From NCBI GenBank assembly GCA_012960305.1, contig DUBM01000011.1:434001-498000 (forward strand): a stretch of DNA of 64,000 nt. Reading direction: 5' to 3'. Made by a program: the position numbers and the translations under genes. Below, one piece after another: positions 20,490 through 30,719 of the stretch. Each line of letters opens with the position of its first letter. The first letter of the stretch is position 1. This DNA is from Gammaproteobacteria bacterium (GTDB lineage Bacteria; Pseudomonadota; Gammaproteobacteria; Pseudomonadales; Pseudohongiellaceae). The notes beneath the pieces are model-generated. The model worked only from the letters and a program-made list of their open reading frames with translations, did not search any database and had not been told where the DNA came from.

Positions 20490-21284
20490 ATGAGCACTGC
20501 TTCTACAAAAATTATCACCAAATCTGAACAAGGCATTGGCTCGATTATCTTTAACAATCCGGAGCGACACAATGCCATGTCTTTGGACATGTGGAAGGGT
20601 TTAGCGGATGCACTTATCCAATTTAAACAAGATCAATCAATCAGAGTCGTTATTATGACTGGTGCCGGCGAGAAAGCTTTCGTGTCCGGAGCAGACATTT
20701 CAGAATTTGAAAAAAAACGTGCCAGCCAGGAACAACGCGGTGATTACGAAAAAGTCTTTGACCTGGCCTTGGGAGAACTTTCCACTTTCGACAAACCCCT
20801 TATAGCAATGATCAAAGGTTATTGCATTGGAGGCGGTCTGGCGATCGCTGCCAATGCCGATATCCGTATCGCCACTGAAGATTCTTCTTTTGGTATTCCT
20901 GCGGCCAAACTTGGACTCGGTTATGGTTTTGATGCTATCAAGCAATTAAGTTCAATAGTTGGCCCATCTCACGCAAAAGACATTCTTTTTAGTGCTCGAT
21001 TTTTAAAGACCGATGAAGCTTTGCGAATTGGCTTAATAAATTTCGTTGTCAGCAGAGATGAACTCTCTAAGACGGTTGCAGATTATGCAAACACCTTAGT
21101 GGCAAATGCTCCTCTAACCATTAAAGCAATCAAGGCGGCGGTTACAGAAGTTATTAAAGACCCAGGGCAAAACAGCCCTGAGTACGTCGAACAACTAGTG
21201 CTTGATTGCTTTGACAGTGATGACTACAAAGAAGGCAGAAAAGCGTTTATGGAGAAACGTAAACCGACTTTCAAAGGTTCTTAA
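20490..21284 (+). CDS. enoyl-CoA hydratase/isomerase family protein
   Basis: GEKAFVSGADISEF; MIKGYCIGGGLAIAANADIRIA; FGIPAAKLGLGY. Start at ATG 20490. Confidence 0.92.
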   Translation: MSTASTKIITKSEQGIGSIIFNNPERHNAMSLDMWKGLADALIQFKQDQSIRVVIMTGAGEKAFVSGADISEFEKKRASQEQRGDYEKVFDLALGELSTFDKPLIAMIKGYCIGGGLAIAANADIRIATEDSSFGIPAAKLGLGYGFDAIKQLSSIVGPSHAKDILFSARFLKTDEALRIGLINFVVSRDELSKTVADYANTLVANAPLTIKAIKAAVTEVIKDPGQNSPEYVEQLVLDCFDSDDYKEGRKAFMEKRKPTFKGS

Positions 21285-21316
21285 TTAGCAGACTCCTAGT
21301 TGGCAAAATTAGGATG

Positions 21317-22306
21317 CTACCCGAGCAAACGCAATAATGCATCGACGACCACATCAGGACGATGGGCGGGTAAATCATGTCCGGCACCATCTACTAGTAT
21401 CCGATCCACTAAATTTGTAAACCTGGCTCTGTCTCCAGTGGGATTTTGAGCTGGGGGGCCGAAACCACTTTCGATTGCTCGCAAAACTATAGCCGGCACA
21501 GTTATCGGGGGTCTTGCGGCGAGGCGCTTTTCTATTTCCAGAAATCTCTCTTCTCCGAGGACATTCACATGTCGATGACGATAAGAATGGATTACCACGT
21601 CGACAAAGTCCGGGTTGTCGAAAGAGGGGGCAGAACGGCTGTAGTCTTCATCAGAGTAAGTCCAACCTGGGGACCAAGTGTCCCACAATAATCGAATGAT
21701 ATCGTGCCGATTAGCTTCCAAACCCGCCACACCTCGATCAGTATTAAAATACCACTGATACCACATGCGAGATTCTAATACTGCAGATGCTGGCCGACCA
21801 AGTGTAATAGTATCTTGCACAGAATAACCACCCATAGCCACCTGAGCCCTTATCCTTTCTGGGTGCAGAATAGAGGCTATACAGGCAGCTCGGTTGCCCC
21901 AATCGAAACCAGCAACGGCAAATTCTTCAATATTAAGAGCATCAGCAAAATCTAGGAGGTCCTGAGCAATAGCTGCCTGCTCTCCCGTCCGAGGAGCGGT
22001 ATCATCACGAAATCTAGTAGGTCCGTAGCCACGTAAATAGGGTAAAAGAACTCTATAGCCTTCGGCTGCTAAGGGTTCTGACACACCATCAAAGGATCTA
22101 ACATCGTAGGGAAAGCCATGTAAAAGAATTATTGGAAAACCATCAGCGGGACCATATTCTTCATAACCAATATCTAACACATCGGTTTGTGCCATCTTTA
22201 TAGCTGTTGCGCTATTACTCTGACCAATGGCCACCCGATGTCCAAAAATTGCAGCGGTCAGTGTGAGCCCTGCTGATTTCAAGATAAATCTTCTACTGCT
22301 TGGCAT
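21317..22306 (-). CDS. alpha/beta hydrolase (Tat-like signal)
   Basis: IILLHGFPYDVRSFDG; AVAGFDWGNRAACI; GAGHDLPAHRP. Confidence 0.88.
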   Translation of the reverse strand: MPSSRRFILKSAGLTLTAAIFGHRVAIGQSNSATAIKMAQTDVLDIGYEEYGPADGFPIILLHGFPYDVRSFDGVSEPLAAEGYRVLLPYLRGYGPTRFRDDTAPRTGEQAAIAQDLLDFADALNIEEFAVAGFDWGNRAACIASILHPERIRAQVAMGGYSVQDTITLGRPASAVLESRMWYQWYFNTDRGVAGLEANRHDIIRLLWDTWSPGWTYSDEDYSRSAPSFDNPDFVDVVIHSYRHRHVNVLGEERFLEIEKRLAARPPITVPAIVLRAIESGFGPPAQNPTGDRARFTNLVDRILVDGAGHDLPAHRPDVVVDALLRLLG

Positions 22307-22358
22307 TCTTTCTCCTGCTAATTACTTTGTCTTCTTAAAAGCTAAAACTCTCACTGAG

Positions 22359-23363
22359 CTAAAAGATAGCAATAGGATTCACCGGCGAACCAGTTCCGTT
22401 TGGAATAGGCAGTGGCGCTATGGTTAACATAAATTCATAGCGGTCCTCGGATTCAGCCATTGCACTTAAGGCTCCAAGGTCGGCACGATCAATTAAGTGA
22501 ATGCCCAACATGGTTAAAGCGAAATCATGCAGAGCAAGCGTAGGCAAATCTCCTTCAGGTCTCGGTGTATAGCCGGGCGATTCCCAACCAAGTATTGAAA
22601 TATCTCTTTCTCTTAACCATGGAATCACCGTGTTATCAAAGCCCGCTGCTTCTTGCCAAGTATCAAAAGCGCCTACAGCATCCCGCCTAGACCAGCGTCC
22701 CCAACGTAAAAACATAGCATCGCCCGGACCAACTTTTACGCCCGTTTGAGCCTCCCATGCTTCTAGGTCTGCAACTGTAATACGGTAGCCTGGCTCTAAA
22801 AAATCAACTCCTTTTAATTTTGGAATATCATACAAAACACCACGGGTAACTATTCCTTCTTTCATAGTTAACACGGCATTTTTAATCGCCCCGTCCTCCA
22901 TGGTTACAGTGTTCTGCATCTCATAGCCGTTCCACATCTTGCCATTAAAGAATCGATGACCAAAGCCATCTATGTGAGTAGTACCAAGGCCGTGTATACA
23001 CCTGAAAGCAACCCGGTCGCTCGCTCCGTTTGGGGTAGCATTGATCATTTCCCATTCAACTGGACATGGGTTATCGACACTCTCTATAGTATCGAGAACT
23101 CTCCCTAGGCCAACTGTTATGCCAGAACGAACCATGGTTGCCGCTTGCCTTCTTTTTTCTGTAGTTATTAAATTCAGTGCTCCCATTTCATCATCAGGAC
23201 CCCATCGCCCCCAGTTATTGATTTCATCCTGCCATTGTTCAAATTGCTGTTGCGAGACGAATAGGCCGGAGTCCTGAGCAGAAACAATTCCATTCTGGTT
23301 CATCCCTAATAACCCAAAAACAGTAATTACCAAGCTTAGCATCGAGAATTTCAATTTTGACAT
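22359..23363 (-). CDS. cyclase family protein (kynurenine formamidase-like), exported
   Basis: 'WGRWGPDDEMGALNLIT...GLGTTHIDGFGHRFFNGKMWNGY...GDAMFLRWGRW'; signal peptide. Confidence 0.85.
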   Translation of the reverse strand: MSKLKFSMLSLVITVFGLLGMNQNGIVSAQDSGLFVSQQQFEQWQDEINNWGRWGPDDEMGALNLITTEKRRQAATMVRSGITVGLGRVLDTIESVDNPCPVEWEMINATPNGASDRVAFRCIHGLGTTHIDGFGHRFFNGKMWNGYEMQNTVTMEDGAIKNAVLTMKEGIVTRGVLYDIPKLKGVDFLEPGYRITVADLEAWEAQTGVKVGPGDAMFLRWGRWSRRDAVGAFDTWQEAAGFDNTVIPWLRERDISILGWESPGYTPRPEGDLPTLALHDFALTMLGIHLIDRADLGALSAMAESEDRYEFMLTIAPLPIPNGTGSPVNPIAIF

Positions 23364-23526
23364 GACTGACTCCTTCGATTGTGCTGTTGTTACCCACTAG
23401 TCCAATCTATACTGGGGATTCAATTATTACTCTCAGACCTTCTATATTGGAAGGTTTTTCTCTTTATTTCCTAGACATTTACAGCGCAGGCTTTTACTTT
23501 TTCTGCTATTAGGTATCTTTCAGTTT

Positions 23527-23778
23527 TTGCCAGCCCCATTTTGCAAAACTGACCGGGAGCAACACAATGCTAACAACACGTCAGTTTCGCCCGCAAACCA
23601 GCTTATTTGCAGCTCTGTTTTCGCAGCAACCTTAATGTCTATCAGCTGTATTGGCCTAGCACAGACCAATAATGAGAGCACGCCGACATACTCCAAAGAT
23701 ATAGCGCCTATTATTAATGAGAAATGTTCCAGCTGCCATAATCCGGAAGGTATAGGGTCAATGTCGTCGACTAGATAA
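23527..23778 (+). pseudogene. truncated c-type cytochrome (N-terminal remnant)
   Basis: 'TPTYSKDIAPIINEKCSSCHNPEGIGSMSSTR*': CXXCH heme motif, then abrupt end next to the convergent gene's 3' end. A signal-peptide-like N-terminus (ATG 23567, MLTTRQFRPQTSLFAALFS) lies in another frame. Confidence 0.6.
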
Positions 23779-25705
23779 AATTCATCACTTCTTCAATGGC
23801 ACGATGCGCCTCCAATATTGAGGCATCAGTATGAGGGCTAGCTGCGGCATCTGCATTAGCTATGGTTATCTGTCCATAGGATTGTCTGCCTACAACACAA
23901 GGTCGCTCGTCAGTTGAAGTAAACACCCAATCCCATGGTTCATCTAAGGTATTGTAGGTATAGGAATAACCATGGGGCCAACGATTCACTGCAATGCCGA
24001 AAATATCGCGGCCCGGATCAAAACCGCCGCTACCTAATATGCGACCGAGCTGGTCGCGAATACTGCGCTCATAAAATTCGAAACTAGTACTGAGCAGATC
24101 CCGCCTACCTTCTATCAGCTGTTCCTTTTTGGGCAATCCTGGAGCAGCAGGATAGCGAGCCAGACTCAATATTATCGGCTCATCAGGGGATTCCGCATGA
24201 CGTAAACCTCCCAGACTGACTGCCTCATCTAACAGCACTCGGTAGTGATACATTGAGGGGGTATAGATTCGACTGATACCTAGTTTCTCAAAAGCCTTCC
24301 AATTTCGAATACCAACACTCGTGTAAACCAATGGGCCTTTCGTACCATATGCCAGAGCTTCTTTTTGCTGCCTTGGCAACTCTGGAACCAGATAAGGAAT
24401 AACGGTATTCCAACATGCCATCACACAGGCTTTACCACGAACTTTCTGTGTCAGTCCGCTATTCACATAATTCACTTCAACTACCCGACTCGCGCCAGTA
24501 CCTTGATGACGTACGTGCACCACAGTGCTGTTAAGTCTGATACGCGTGGATTGGTTGCTTTTATCTAGTAAGCTGTAATCGACTCGCGCCGTACCAACAT
24601 CTTCTTGTGTGTGACCTGGCACGGCATCGGGAATTAATTTTCGCACTAAAAGTCGAGTTACTGTGGCATTGCCATCTGGGAAGTGAACTGAAATTTCACC
24701 AGGTAGTTGGCGACCATGATGGCCGCCCGGAAGATCCGCTAGCATTCCTTCCGGAGATGGATCTAAATTCATGCCAGAAAACCCAGGGTTTCCTGACTGC
24801 CAGGCAAACAACGCCGGTAGCGCATCAGCGCCGACAACGAAACTGCTGTTTCCTGTATCTTTAAAAAACCACATAGCCTGTAGATCTATGCCCACAGTAT
24901 TCAAGAGAAAATCCGTATAACTAATCTTGCTCAACCGTCCTTTTTTTTGATCGGATGAAAGTCCCGGCATGTAGTCCGGGAGTTCCCCATTATAAAGACG
25001 ACGCAGATCTTCTTTAGCTTTGTCAGACAACGGCGACGCATTGAGAAAATCTTCTGAGTAGCCATAACCCTGTCGCTTCACTAATTTGTCACTTCCCCAG
25101 GTTTCTTTATCAAAAAAATAGGATGAGCCTAAACTCATTCGGCTATACATGGAGCGACTTTCTGCTGTGTCACTCAGAAAGCGATCAAGGTCGACACCGA
25201 TATCGCCAAGCAACTTCAATGACGGTGCGTTATAACGTTCTGGTGACTCAATATTCAATGTGCCACCATTAAGTGCCATCATCCGACCGTTAAAATCAAA
25301 CTCATTGCGTTTAGCATGGCCACCAAAGTCATCATGGTTATCAAGGATCAGTACACGGGCATTGCTGCCAGCTTGTTCGAGAAAGAAATGGGCTGCAGAT
25401 AATCCACTGATACCCCCGCCGACAATAATTAAATCGTATTCTTCCCCAGTGTCTCTCGCTAAAGATAAATTCCAGCCACGCTGATCGCGCATCTGATGGC
25501 CAATTTCCCAGGAACCATCGTGACTGCCACGCATTCCCAACAGCGAAGGCGGATAGTAATCACGGGATTGTGAAGTTTGTGCCGAGGCGCCTGTGAGTCC
25601 CGGCATCAGAAGTGCTCCGCCCATGGGCATTGCAAATCCGTTAATAAAATCTCGCCGACTTATCGGTTGATTCATTCCAAGGTCTTTGTTATAGGATTTT
25701 GTCAT
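23771..25705 (-). CDS. NAD(P)/FAD-dependent oxidoreductase, spermidine-dehydrogenase-like (Tat signal)
   Basis: SRRDFINGFAM; EEYDLIIVGGGISGLSAAHFFLEQAG..VLILDNHDDFGGHAKRNEF. Confidence 0.85.
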   Translation of the reverse strand: MTKSYNKDLGMNQPISRRDFINGFAMPMGGALLMPGLTGASAQTSQSRDYYPPSLLGMRGSHDGSWEIGHQMRDQRGWNLSLARDTGEEYDLIIVGGGISGLSAAHFFLEQAGSNARVLILDNHDDFGGHAKRNEFDFNGRMMALNGGTLNIESPERYNAPSLKLLGDIGVDLDRFLSDTAESRSMYSRMSLGSSYFFDKETWGSDKLVKRQGYGYSEDFLNASPLSDKAKEDLRRLYNGELPDYMPGLSSDQKKGRLSKISYTDFLLNTVGIDLQAMWFFKDTGNSSFVVGADALPALFAWQSGNPGFSGMNLDPSPEGMLADLPGGHHGRQLPGEISVHFPDGNATVTRLLVRKLIPDAVPGHTQEDVGTARVDYSLLDKSNQSTRIRLNSTVVHVRHQGTGASRVVEVNYVNSGLTQKVRGKACVMACWNTVIPYLVPELPRQQKEALAYGTKGPLVYTSVGIRNWKAFEKLGISRIYTPSMYHYRVLLDEAVSLGGLRHAESPDEPIILSLARYPAAPGLPKKEQLIEGRRDLLSTSFEFYERSIRDQLGRILGSGGFDPGRDIFGIAVNRWPHGYSYTYNTLDEPWDWVFTSTDERPCVVGRQSYGQITIANADAAASPHTDASILEAHRAIEEVMNFI

Positions 25706-25882
25706 GAGTCATCGTTTTTTATAGCTGTATAATTTATTCAAAGTCTATGTGACTATAGGCTTTTAGGGTGCTTCTGACAATCGAAGTGGACACCTCAACT
25801 ACAAGTTTGAGTACTGTCTGCTTCGGAGCACCAGCGGATTTAGTTTGATTTAAAAATTCACGCTCAATAGGAGTAATACTCA

Positions 25883-27289
25883 ATGGCCGTAATTTTTCCT
25901 GACCACCCAAACCTTACCGGTGGTTTTGCCCCTCTTCAAATGGAATCTGATACTGCGAGTTTGCGCATAGAAGGCGAAATTCCTCTCGATCTCAACGGGT
26001 CTTTTTACCGCAATGGTCCAAACCCGCAATTCGCACCTCGAGGGGACTACCATTGGTTTGGCGGTGACGGCATGATTCACGCTTTCCATATTGAAAACGG
26101 CAACGTATCGCATTTGAATCGCTGGGCACGAACGATCAAATGGAAAATGGAAAACGAAGCTGGCGAATCACTCTTTGCGATATTTAATCCAACACAAAAT
26201 GACCCCAGGGTTGCCGATGTAACTACCAATGGTGTTGCCAATACAAATATCGTCTGGCATGGCGGTAAATTACTAGCACTGGTTGAATCTAATGCACCCT
26301 TCGAACTTGATCCGATAAGTTTAGAATCAAAAGGCTCATGGACTTTCGGCGATAAATTAAAAGGACCAATGACTGCTCACCCCAAGATGGATCCAGAAAC
26401 AGGAGAGATGCTGTTCTTCGGCTATAACGCCGAAGGCATGATTTCGGAAAAAATGTCTTTTCATGTTGTGGATAAGGACGGCAATTTAACGCGATCAGAA
26501 TTTTTTGATGCACCCTACGCTGCAATGGTGCACGATTTTATTACTACCAAAGATCATGTGATTTTTCCCATCATGCCTCTTACTGGGTCGATGGAGCGCG
26601 CGATGCGCGGCGCACCTGTTTATGCCTGGGAGCCTGAGAAAGGATCACACATAGGCATCATGCCAAGATCTGGCACGGCAGCTGATATCCGTTGGTTCAA
26701 AGGTGATCCAGCCTATGTTTTTCATCCCATGAATGCTCATACCGAAGGCGACAAAGTAATTTGCGATGTGTGTGAGTATGAAGAAGCACCATTTTTCCCT
26801 CATGCTGATGGATCTAAACCTGACCCAAGGAAAAGCAGCGCAAGGCTAAAACGTTGGACTTTTGATTTGGCCGGCACAACGGATGACTACGGCGTGGAAA
26901 CTTTAGACGATGCAACAAGTGAATTCCCGCGACTAGATGACCGCTTCACTGGATTAAAATACCGCCACGGCTATTTCGCTTGCAACACGGTGGCAGACCC
27001 AGTAAGCCGCGGTTACAACGCACTAGCTCATATTGATCACGATACCGGAACTATTAAGCGCTATGAAATGCCAGGTGAATTCGCTTCTTCGGAACCAGTA
27101 TTTGTGCCTAGAAACTCTAACTCGGCTGAAGGTGAGGGTTATCTGGTTGCCAACGTCTACGATGCCACAACTGATAACAGTCATTTGATGATATTGGATG
27201 CAGAAAATATAGAACAAGGGCCCATTGGCAAGGCGATGCTGGATCATCGAGTCCCTTTTGGGTTTCATGGCAATTGGCGTCCACTTTGA
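25883..27289 (+). CDS. carotenoid oxygenase (RPE65/CCD family)
   Basis: NGSFYRNGPNPQF, HWFGGDGMIHAF; four His iron-ligand contexts present: TAHPK, MVHDF, FHPMNAHTE, FGFHGNW. Confidence 0.93.
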   Translation: MAVIFPDHPNLTGGFAPLQMESDTASLRIEGEIPLDLNGSFYRNGPNPQFAPRGDYHWFGGDGMIHAFHIENGNVSHLNRWARTIKWKMENEAGESLFAIFNPTQNDPRVADVTTNGVANTNIVWHGGKLLALVESNAPFELDPISLESKGSWTFGDKLKGPMTAHPKMDPETGEMLFFGYNAEGMISEKMSFHVVDKDGNLTRSEFFDAPYAAMVHDFITTKDHVIFPIMPLTGSMERAMRGAPVYAWEPEKGSHIGIMPRSGTAADIRWFKGDPAYVFHPMNAHTEGDKVICDVCEYEEAPFFPHADGSKPDPRKSSARLKRWTFDLAGTTDDYGVETLDDATSEFPRLDDRFTGLKYRHGYFACNTVADPVSRGYNALAHIDHDTGTIKRYEMPGEFASSEPVFVPRNSNSAEGEGYLVANVYDATTDNSHLMILDAENIEQGPIGKAMLDHRVPFGFHGNWRPL

Positions 27290-27480
27290 TTATTACATGC
27301 AAACTTCATAAGCCTAAACGCTAATGAACTAACAAGGAGTACGCCGAAATTTGTAATTAGAGAAAGCCATTCATTTAGTCCTGAAGTTTCTACATTAGGG
27401 AATCCACTCCTTGAGCGCGTGTCGAGATAGTTAGATCAATACGGTGCGCTTGATGCTTTGAATAAAGTTAAGAAAAAGTA

Positions 27481-27981
27481 CTACTGACTACTAGTCAACT
27501 CGTGATCAGCTTGTTGAACAAATATTGCCAATACTGCAATGCTGGCAAGATATCTAAAAGCTTGGGGCAACGCCACTGCTCCCACCTCTGTTTTCCACAG
27601 TAGAAAATAGTTTTCCGCTACAATCATAAACCCACCATAGAGCATCACCATTGAAATACAGCAACCAAGTAAGGCAAGGCCTTTCGCGGCATTGAAATCA
27701 CGCGCAGCAGCCTTTCTTCTTTTCCACATCTGCTTGGCACCAAGCAGGCAGAAATAACTAGAGGCTAATTTAGAAAGAGGAATAAGTGCCCAAGCAAGTC
27801 AAATAACTAACGGCATCCGAATCGCTCGCCAAGTTGGTTGGCCTGCAGCATCGGTGGTATTTAATGTGTAGGCTACGGTATTATATCCACCTTCGATATC
27901 TAGAAAGTTATTAATACCACCAACTAACCCCCAAAATGCCACCAGAATAATTAAAAAAATTTTAGATTGTCGAAGAAGCAT
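27481..27981 (-). pseudogene. DUF2165 small membrane protein, interrupted by one in-frame TGA (complement 27799..27801)
   Basis: Two track ORFs (27799..27981 and 27481..27729) lie in one frame: MLLRQSKIFLIILVAFWGLVGGINNFLDIEGGYNTVAYTL...WRAIRMPLVI*LAWALIPLSKLASSYFCLLGAKQMWKRRKAAARDFNAAKGLALLG... Confidence 0.7.
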
Positions 27982-27982
27982 A

Positions 27983-29086
27983 TTAGTTTGCGTAACTTAC
28001 TCGATAGATCACATTCGCCATGTCATCTGATATCAAGATTGAGCCGTCTCGCATATTTAGGATATCGACTGGGCGCCCCCAGTTGGCTTGACCTTGCAAG
28101 AAGCCTTCAAGAAACGACACATACTCAGTAACAGAGGAGTTATCAGCGCTTATTTTTCCCATGGCGACTCGATAGCCACTCTTTTCGCTACGGTTCCAAG
28201 AACCGTGTTCCGCCACGAAGAAAGTATTACGATATTCTTCTGGAAACATAGTCCCCTGATAGAAAGCCAACCCCAGTGGTGCCGAATGTGCAACCAGTTT
28301 TTGTACCGGTGGAATAAAATCGTTCAAGCTCTTACCTATGCCGAAATCAGGATCCGGTAAATCACCCTGATGAATGAATGGAAAACCAAAGTGCTGTCCT
28401 ACTTCAGTTAGTCGATTAATTTCACAGGCTGGAATATTGTCGCCTAAGTTATCGCGACCATTGTCAGTAAACCAAAGTTCAGCAGTTTGTGGATGCCAGT
28501 CAAACCCAACAGTATTGCGTACGCCGTGAGCGACAATTTCTTGATCGCCTCCGTCTAGATTCATCCTTTGAATAGTGGCAAATGTTTCTTCAGATCGAAG
28601 ACAAACATTGCAGGGACCACCCACAGGAAAATACATTTTACCATCCGGCCCTATTTGCAAAAATTTGAAACCGTGATGCCTTTCTCTAGGAAGCGAGTCA
28701 ATAATCGTTTCAGTAGCCTGTGGCTGAGACAGACGGGAGCTGATATTTGAAATCTTACTTATCCTGTTAATCTCTCCGATATAAAGATCCCCCTGATGAT
28801 GAGCAACACCATTAGGCGCATTTAATCCCTCTGCCACAGTCAGCACTTCGTCAGCACTACCATCACCATTGCTATCAAGAACGGCGGACACTCTATCGCG
28901 GACGCCACCCACATAAACAATGTTGTCTGCACCCAAAGCGAGTTGCCGTGGACCATTTACTTCGGCATAAACTGATATCGAGAAACCATCTGGCAAAACA
29001 AGGTTATTTAAATCAACTTCCTGCGCAATACAAGAGCTGGCAAAAATACTATAGGAAATCAGAGCTATCGCTTTTAGTGATTGCAT
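27983..29086 (-). CDS. PQQ-dependent sugar (glucose/sorbosone) dehydrogenase-like protein, exported
   Basis: 'LPDGFSISVYAEVNGPRQLALG...GPDGKMYFPVGGPCNVC...ARGVRNTVGFDWHPQTAELWFTDNGRD' pattern; signal peptide. Confidence 0.88.
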   Translation of the reverse strand: MQSLKAIALISYSIFASSCIAQEVDLNNLVLPDGFSISVYAEVNGPRQLALGADNIVYVGGVRDRVSAVLDSNGDGSADEVLTVAEGLNAPNGVAHHQGDLYIGEINRISKISNISSRLSQPQATETIIDSLPRERHHGFKFLQIGPDGKMYFPVGGPCNVCLRSEETFATIQRMNLDGGDQEIVAHGVRNTVGFDWHPQTAELWFTDNGRDNLGDNIPACEINRLTEVGQHFGFPFIHQGDLPDPDFGIGKSLNDFIPPVQKLVAHSAPLGLAFYQGTMFPEEYRNTFFVAEHGSWNRSEKSGYRVAMGKISADNSSVTEYVSFLEGFLQGQANWGRPVDILNMRDGSILISDDMANVIYRVSYAN

Positions 29087-29125
29087 CTATACGGTCTCCG
29101 CCAACTCTGGATACGTTGGAAATAG

Positions 29126-30607
29126 TTACGCTGAAATTAAATTTGGTGGTCGCTGCAGATAATCAGTAATTTTTTCATAGGCCAAAGCAAATTCCAAAAC
29201 TTTTTTATCAGCACCAAAACGTCCCATAATTTGCATTCCCATTGGTCGTCCTTGTTCATCGAACCCTACTGGAACATTAACAATTGGAAGTCCGCCCAAG
29301 CTGCCGAGAATTACAATTTCCATCCACCGATGATAAGTGTCCATTTGCTTGCCGTTGATCTCAGTCGGCCAATGTTGAATTTTTGGATAAGGAAAAACTT
29401 GGGCTGTCGGCAACGCAAGAAAATCAAATTCATCGAACATGCGGTCCAATTCACGATACCAATTCTGGCGAATGACATTAGCCCTCGCCCGATCATCATC
29501 AGTTAACACCAAGGACTGCTCAATCTCCCAGATCATTTCTGGTTTCAGCATAGTGCGAATCTTTGGGTCGTTATAATAACGTAGCATGCCACTGCGACCC
29601 GAATGGCGCAGTGTAGTCCAGCATTCCCACAAGTCCGTCATGACAAATTGCGGAGTCACTTGTTCCACTTTGGCCCCAGCATCTGCAACAAAATTGAGGC
29701 TGGACTCGCATAATTCCAACACCCCATCTTCCATAGCAAAATAACTATTAAGATTACCAAGCCAACCGATGCGTGTCTGACTCAAGTCAGCAGCCGTAAA
29801 TTCATCTGGCAGAGCTTTCACTGCGATAGTTTTAAGCAGCTTTATTGTGTCTGCAGTATTTCGACCCATGGGACCGGAAGTCGACAAGCCCCGATTGGAG
29901 GCATTGCTGTTACTCATTACATCAGTGCTAGGACGATAGCCAATAACATTATTAAAAGCTCCTGGATTTCTCAGGGATCCCATCATGTCACTACCATCGG
30001 CAACCGGTAACATTTGAGTACCGAGACCTGATGCAGCGCCACCACTGCTTCCTCCAGAGGTTAGGTTTGGATTATAGGCACTGCCGGTTGCGCCGAATAC
30101 AGAATTGTATGATTGCGAACCTAAGCCGAATTCTGGCGTATTGGTTTTGCCAATAAAAATAGCACCAGCGCTTCGAATCTGGGCGACTAGATTGCTGTCA
30201 GTATCAGAAATACGCCCTGCAAACATCGGTGAACCACTGGTATAGGGTAGGCCTGCTACAGGAGTTAGGTCTTTTGCCGCGTGGGGCATGCCATGCATCC
30301 AGCCTCGGTATTGACCTCTTGCCAATTCATCATCGGCTAGCCTTGCTTGTCTCATTAACTCATCATCATCAACGAGGCTGACTATCGCATTGTAAGTTGG
30401 GTTATAACGATGAATACGAGCCAAATAAGCTTCCATGACTTCGACGCAACTCGCATGCTTTTGTGCAATGGCTTTAGACAGGTCAGTGGCAGTAAGAGCA
30501 GTAAGGTCTGAATTCAGGCTGGCAGCAAAACTCTGCCTTACTGACCAAGGCAGCGCCATACCGGCCCCGAACAGTGCGGTGTTACGGATAAAATGGCGTC
30601 GATTCAT
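29126..30607 (-). CDS. amidase (amidase signature family, Tat-like signal)
   Basis: AAKDL...PYTSGSPMF...GKTNTPEFGLGSQSYNSVFGATGSAYNPNLTSGGSSGGAASGLG. Confidence 0.92.
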   Translation of the reverse strand: MNRRHFIRNTALFGAGMALPWSVRQSFAASLNSDLTALTATDLSKAIAQKHASCVEVMEAYLARIHRYNPTYNAIVSLVDDDELMRQARLADDELARGQYRGWMHGMPHAAKDLTPVAGLPYTSGSPMFAGRISDTDSNLVAQIRSAGAIFIGKTNTPEFGLGSQSYNSVFGATGSAYNPNLTSGGSSGGAASGLGTQMLPVADGSDMMGSLRNPGAFNNVIGYRPSTDVMSNSNASNRGLSTSGPMGRNTADTIKLLKTIAVKALPDEFTAADLSQTRIGWLGNLNSYFAMEDGVLELCESSLNFVADAGAKVEQVTPQFVMTDLWECWTTLRHSGRSGMLRYYNDPKIRTMLKPEMIWEIEQSLVLTDDDRARANVIRQNWYRELDRMFDEFDFLALPTAQVFPYPKIQHWPTEINGKQMDTYHRWMEIVILGSLGGLPIVNVPVGFDEQGRPMGMQIMGRFGADKKVLEFALAYEKITDYLQRPPNLISA

Positions 30608-30719
30608 GACGATGTCCCTTATTAAGACTTATTTTTGTAATTAGTCATTATTCATTAACTAGACTCAAACGCCAAGCTTGCATATGCTGCGAAGGTCAAT
30701 GACTTCTTACGGAGTGCCC

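Noticed and set aside
27300-27480. Possible coding remnant KFVIRESHSFSPEVSTLGNPLLERVSR*LDQYGALDALNKVKKKYY
   Set aside because: Plausible amino acid composition but interrupted, and I recognise no family; insufficient to call.
27799-27801. TGA in DUF2165 gene as a selenocysteine codon
   Set aside because: It lies in a hydrophobic helix (MPLVI-*-LAWALIP), not a redox motif, and DUF2165 has no known Cys there; a TGG>TGA change is simpler.
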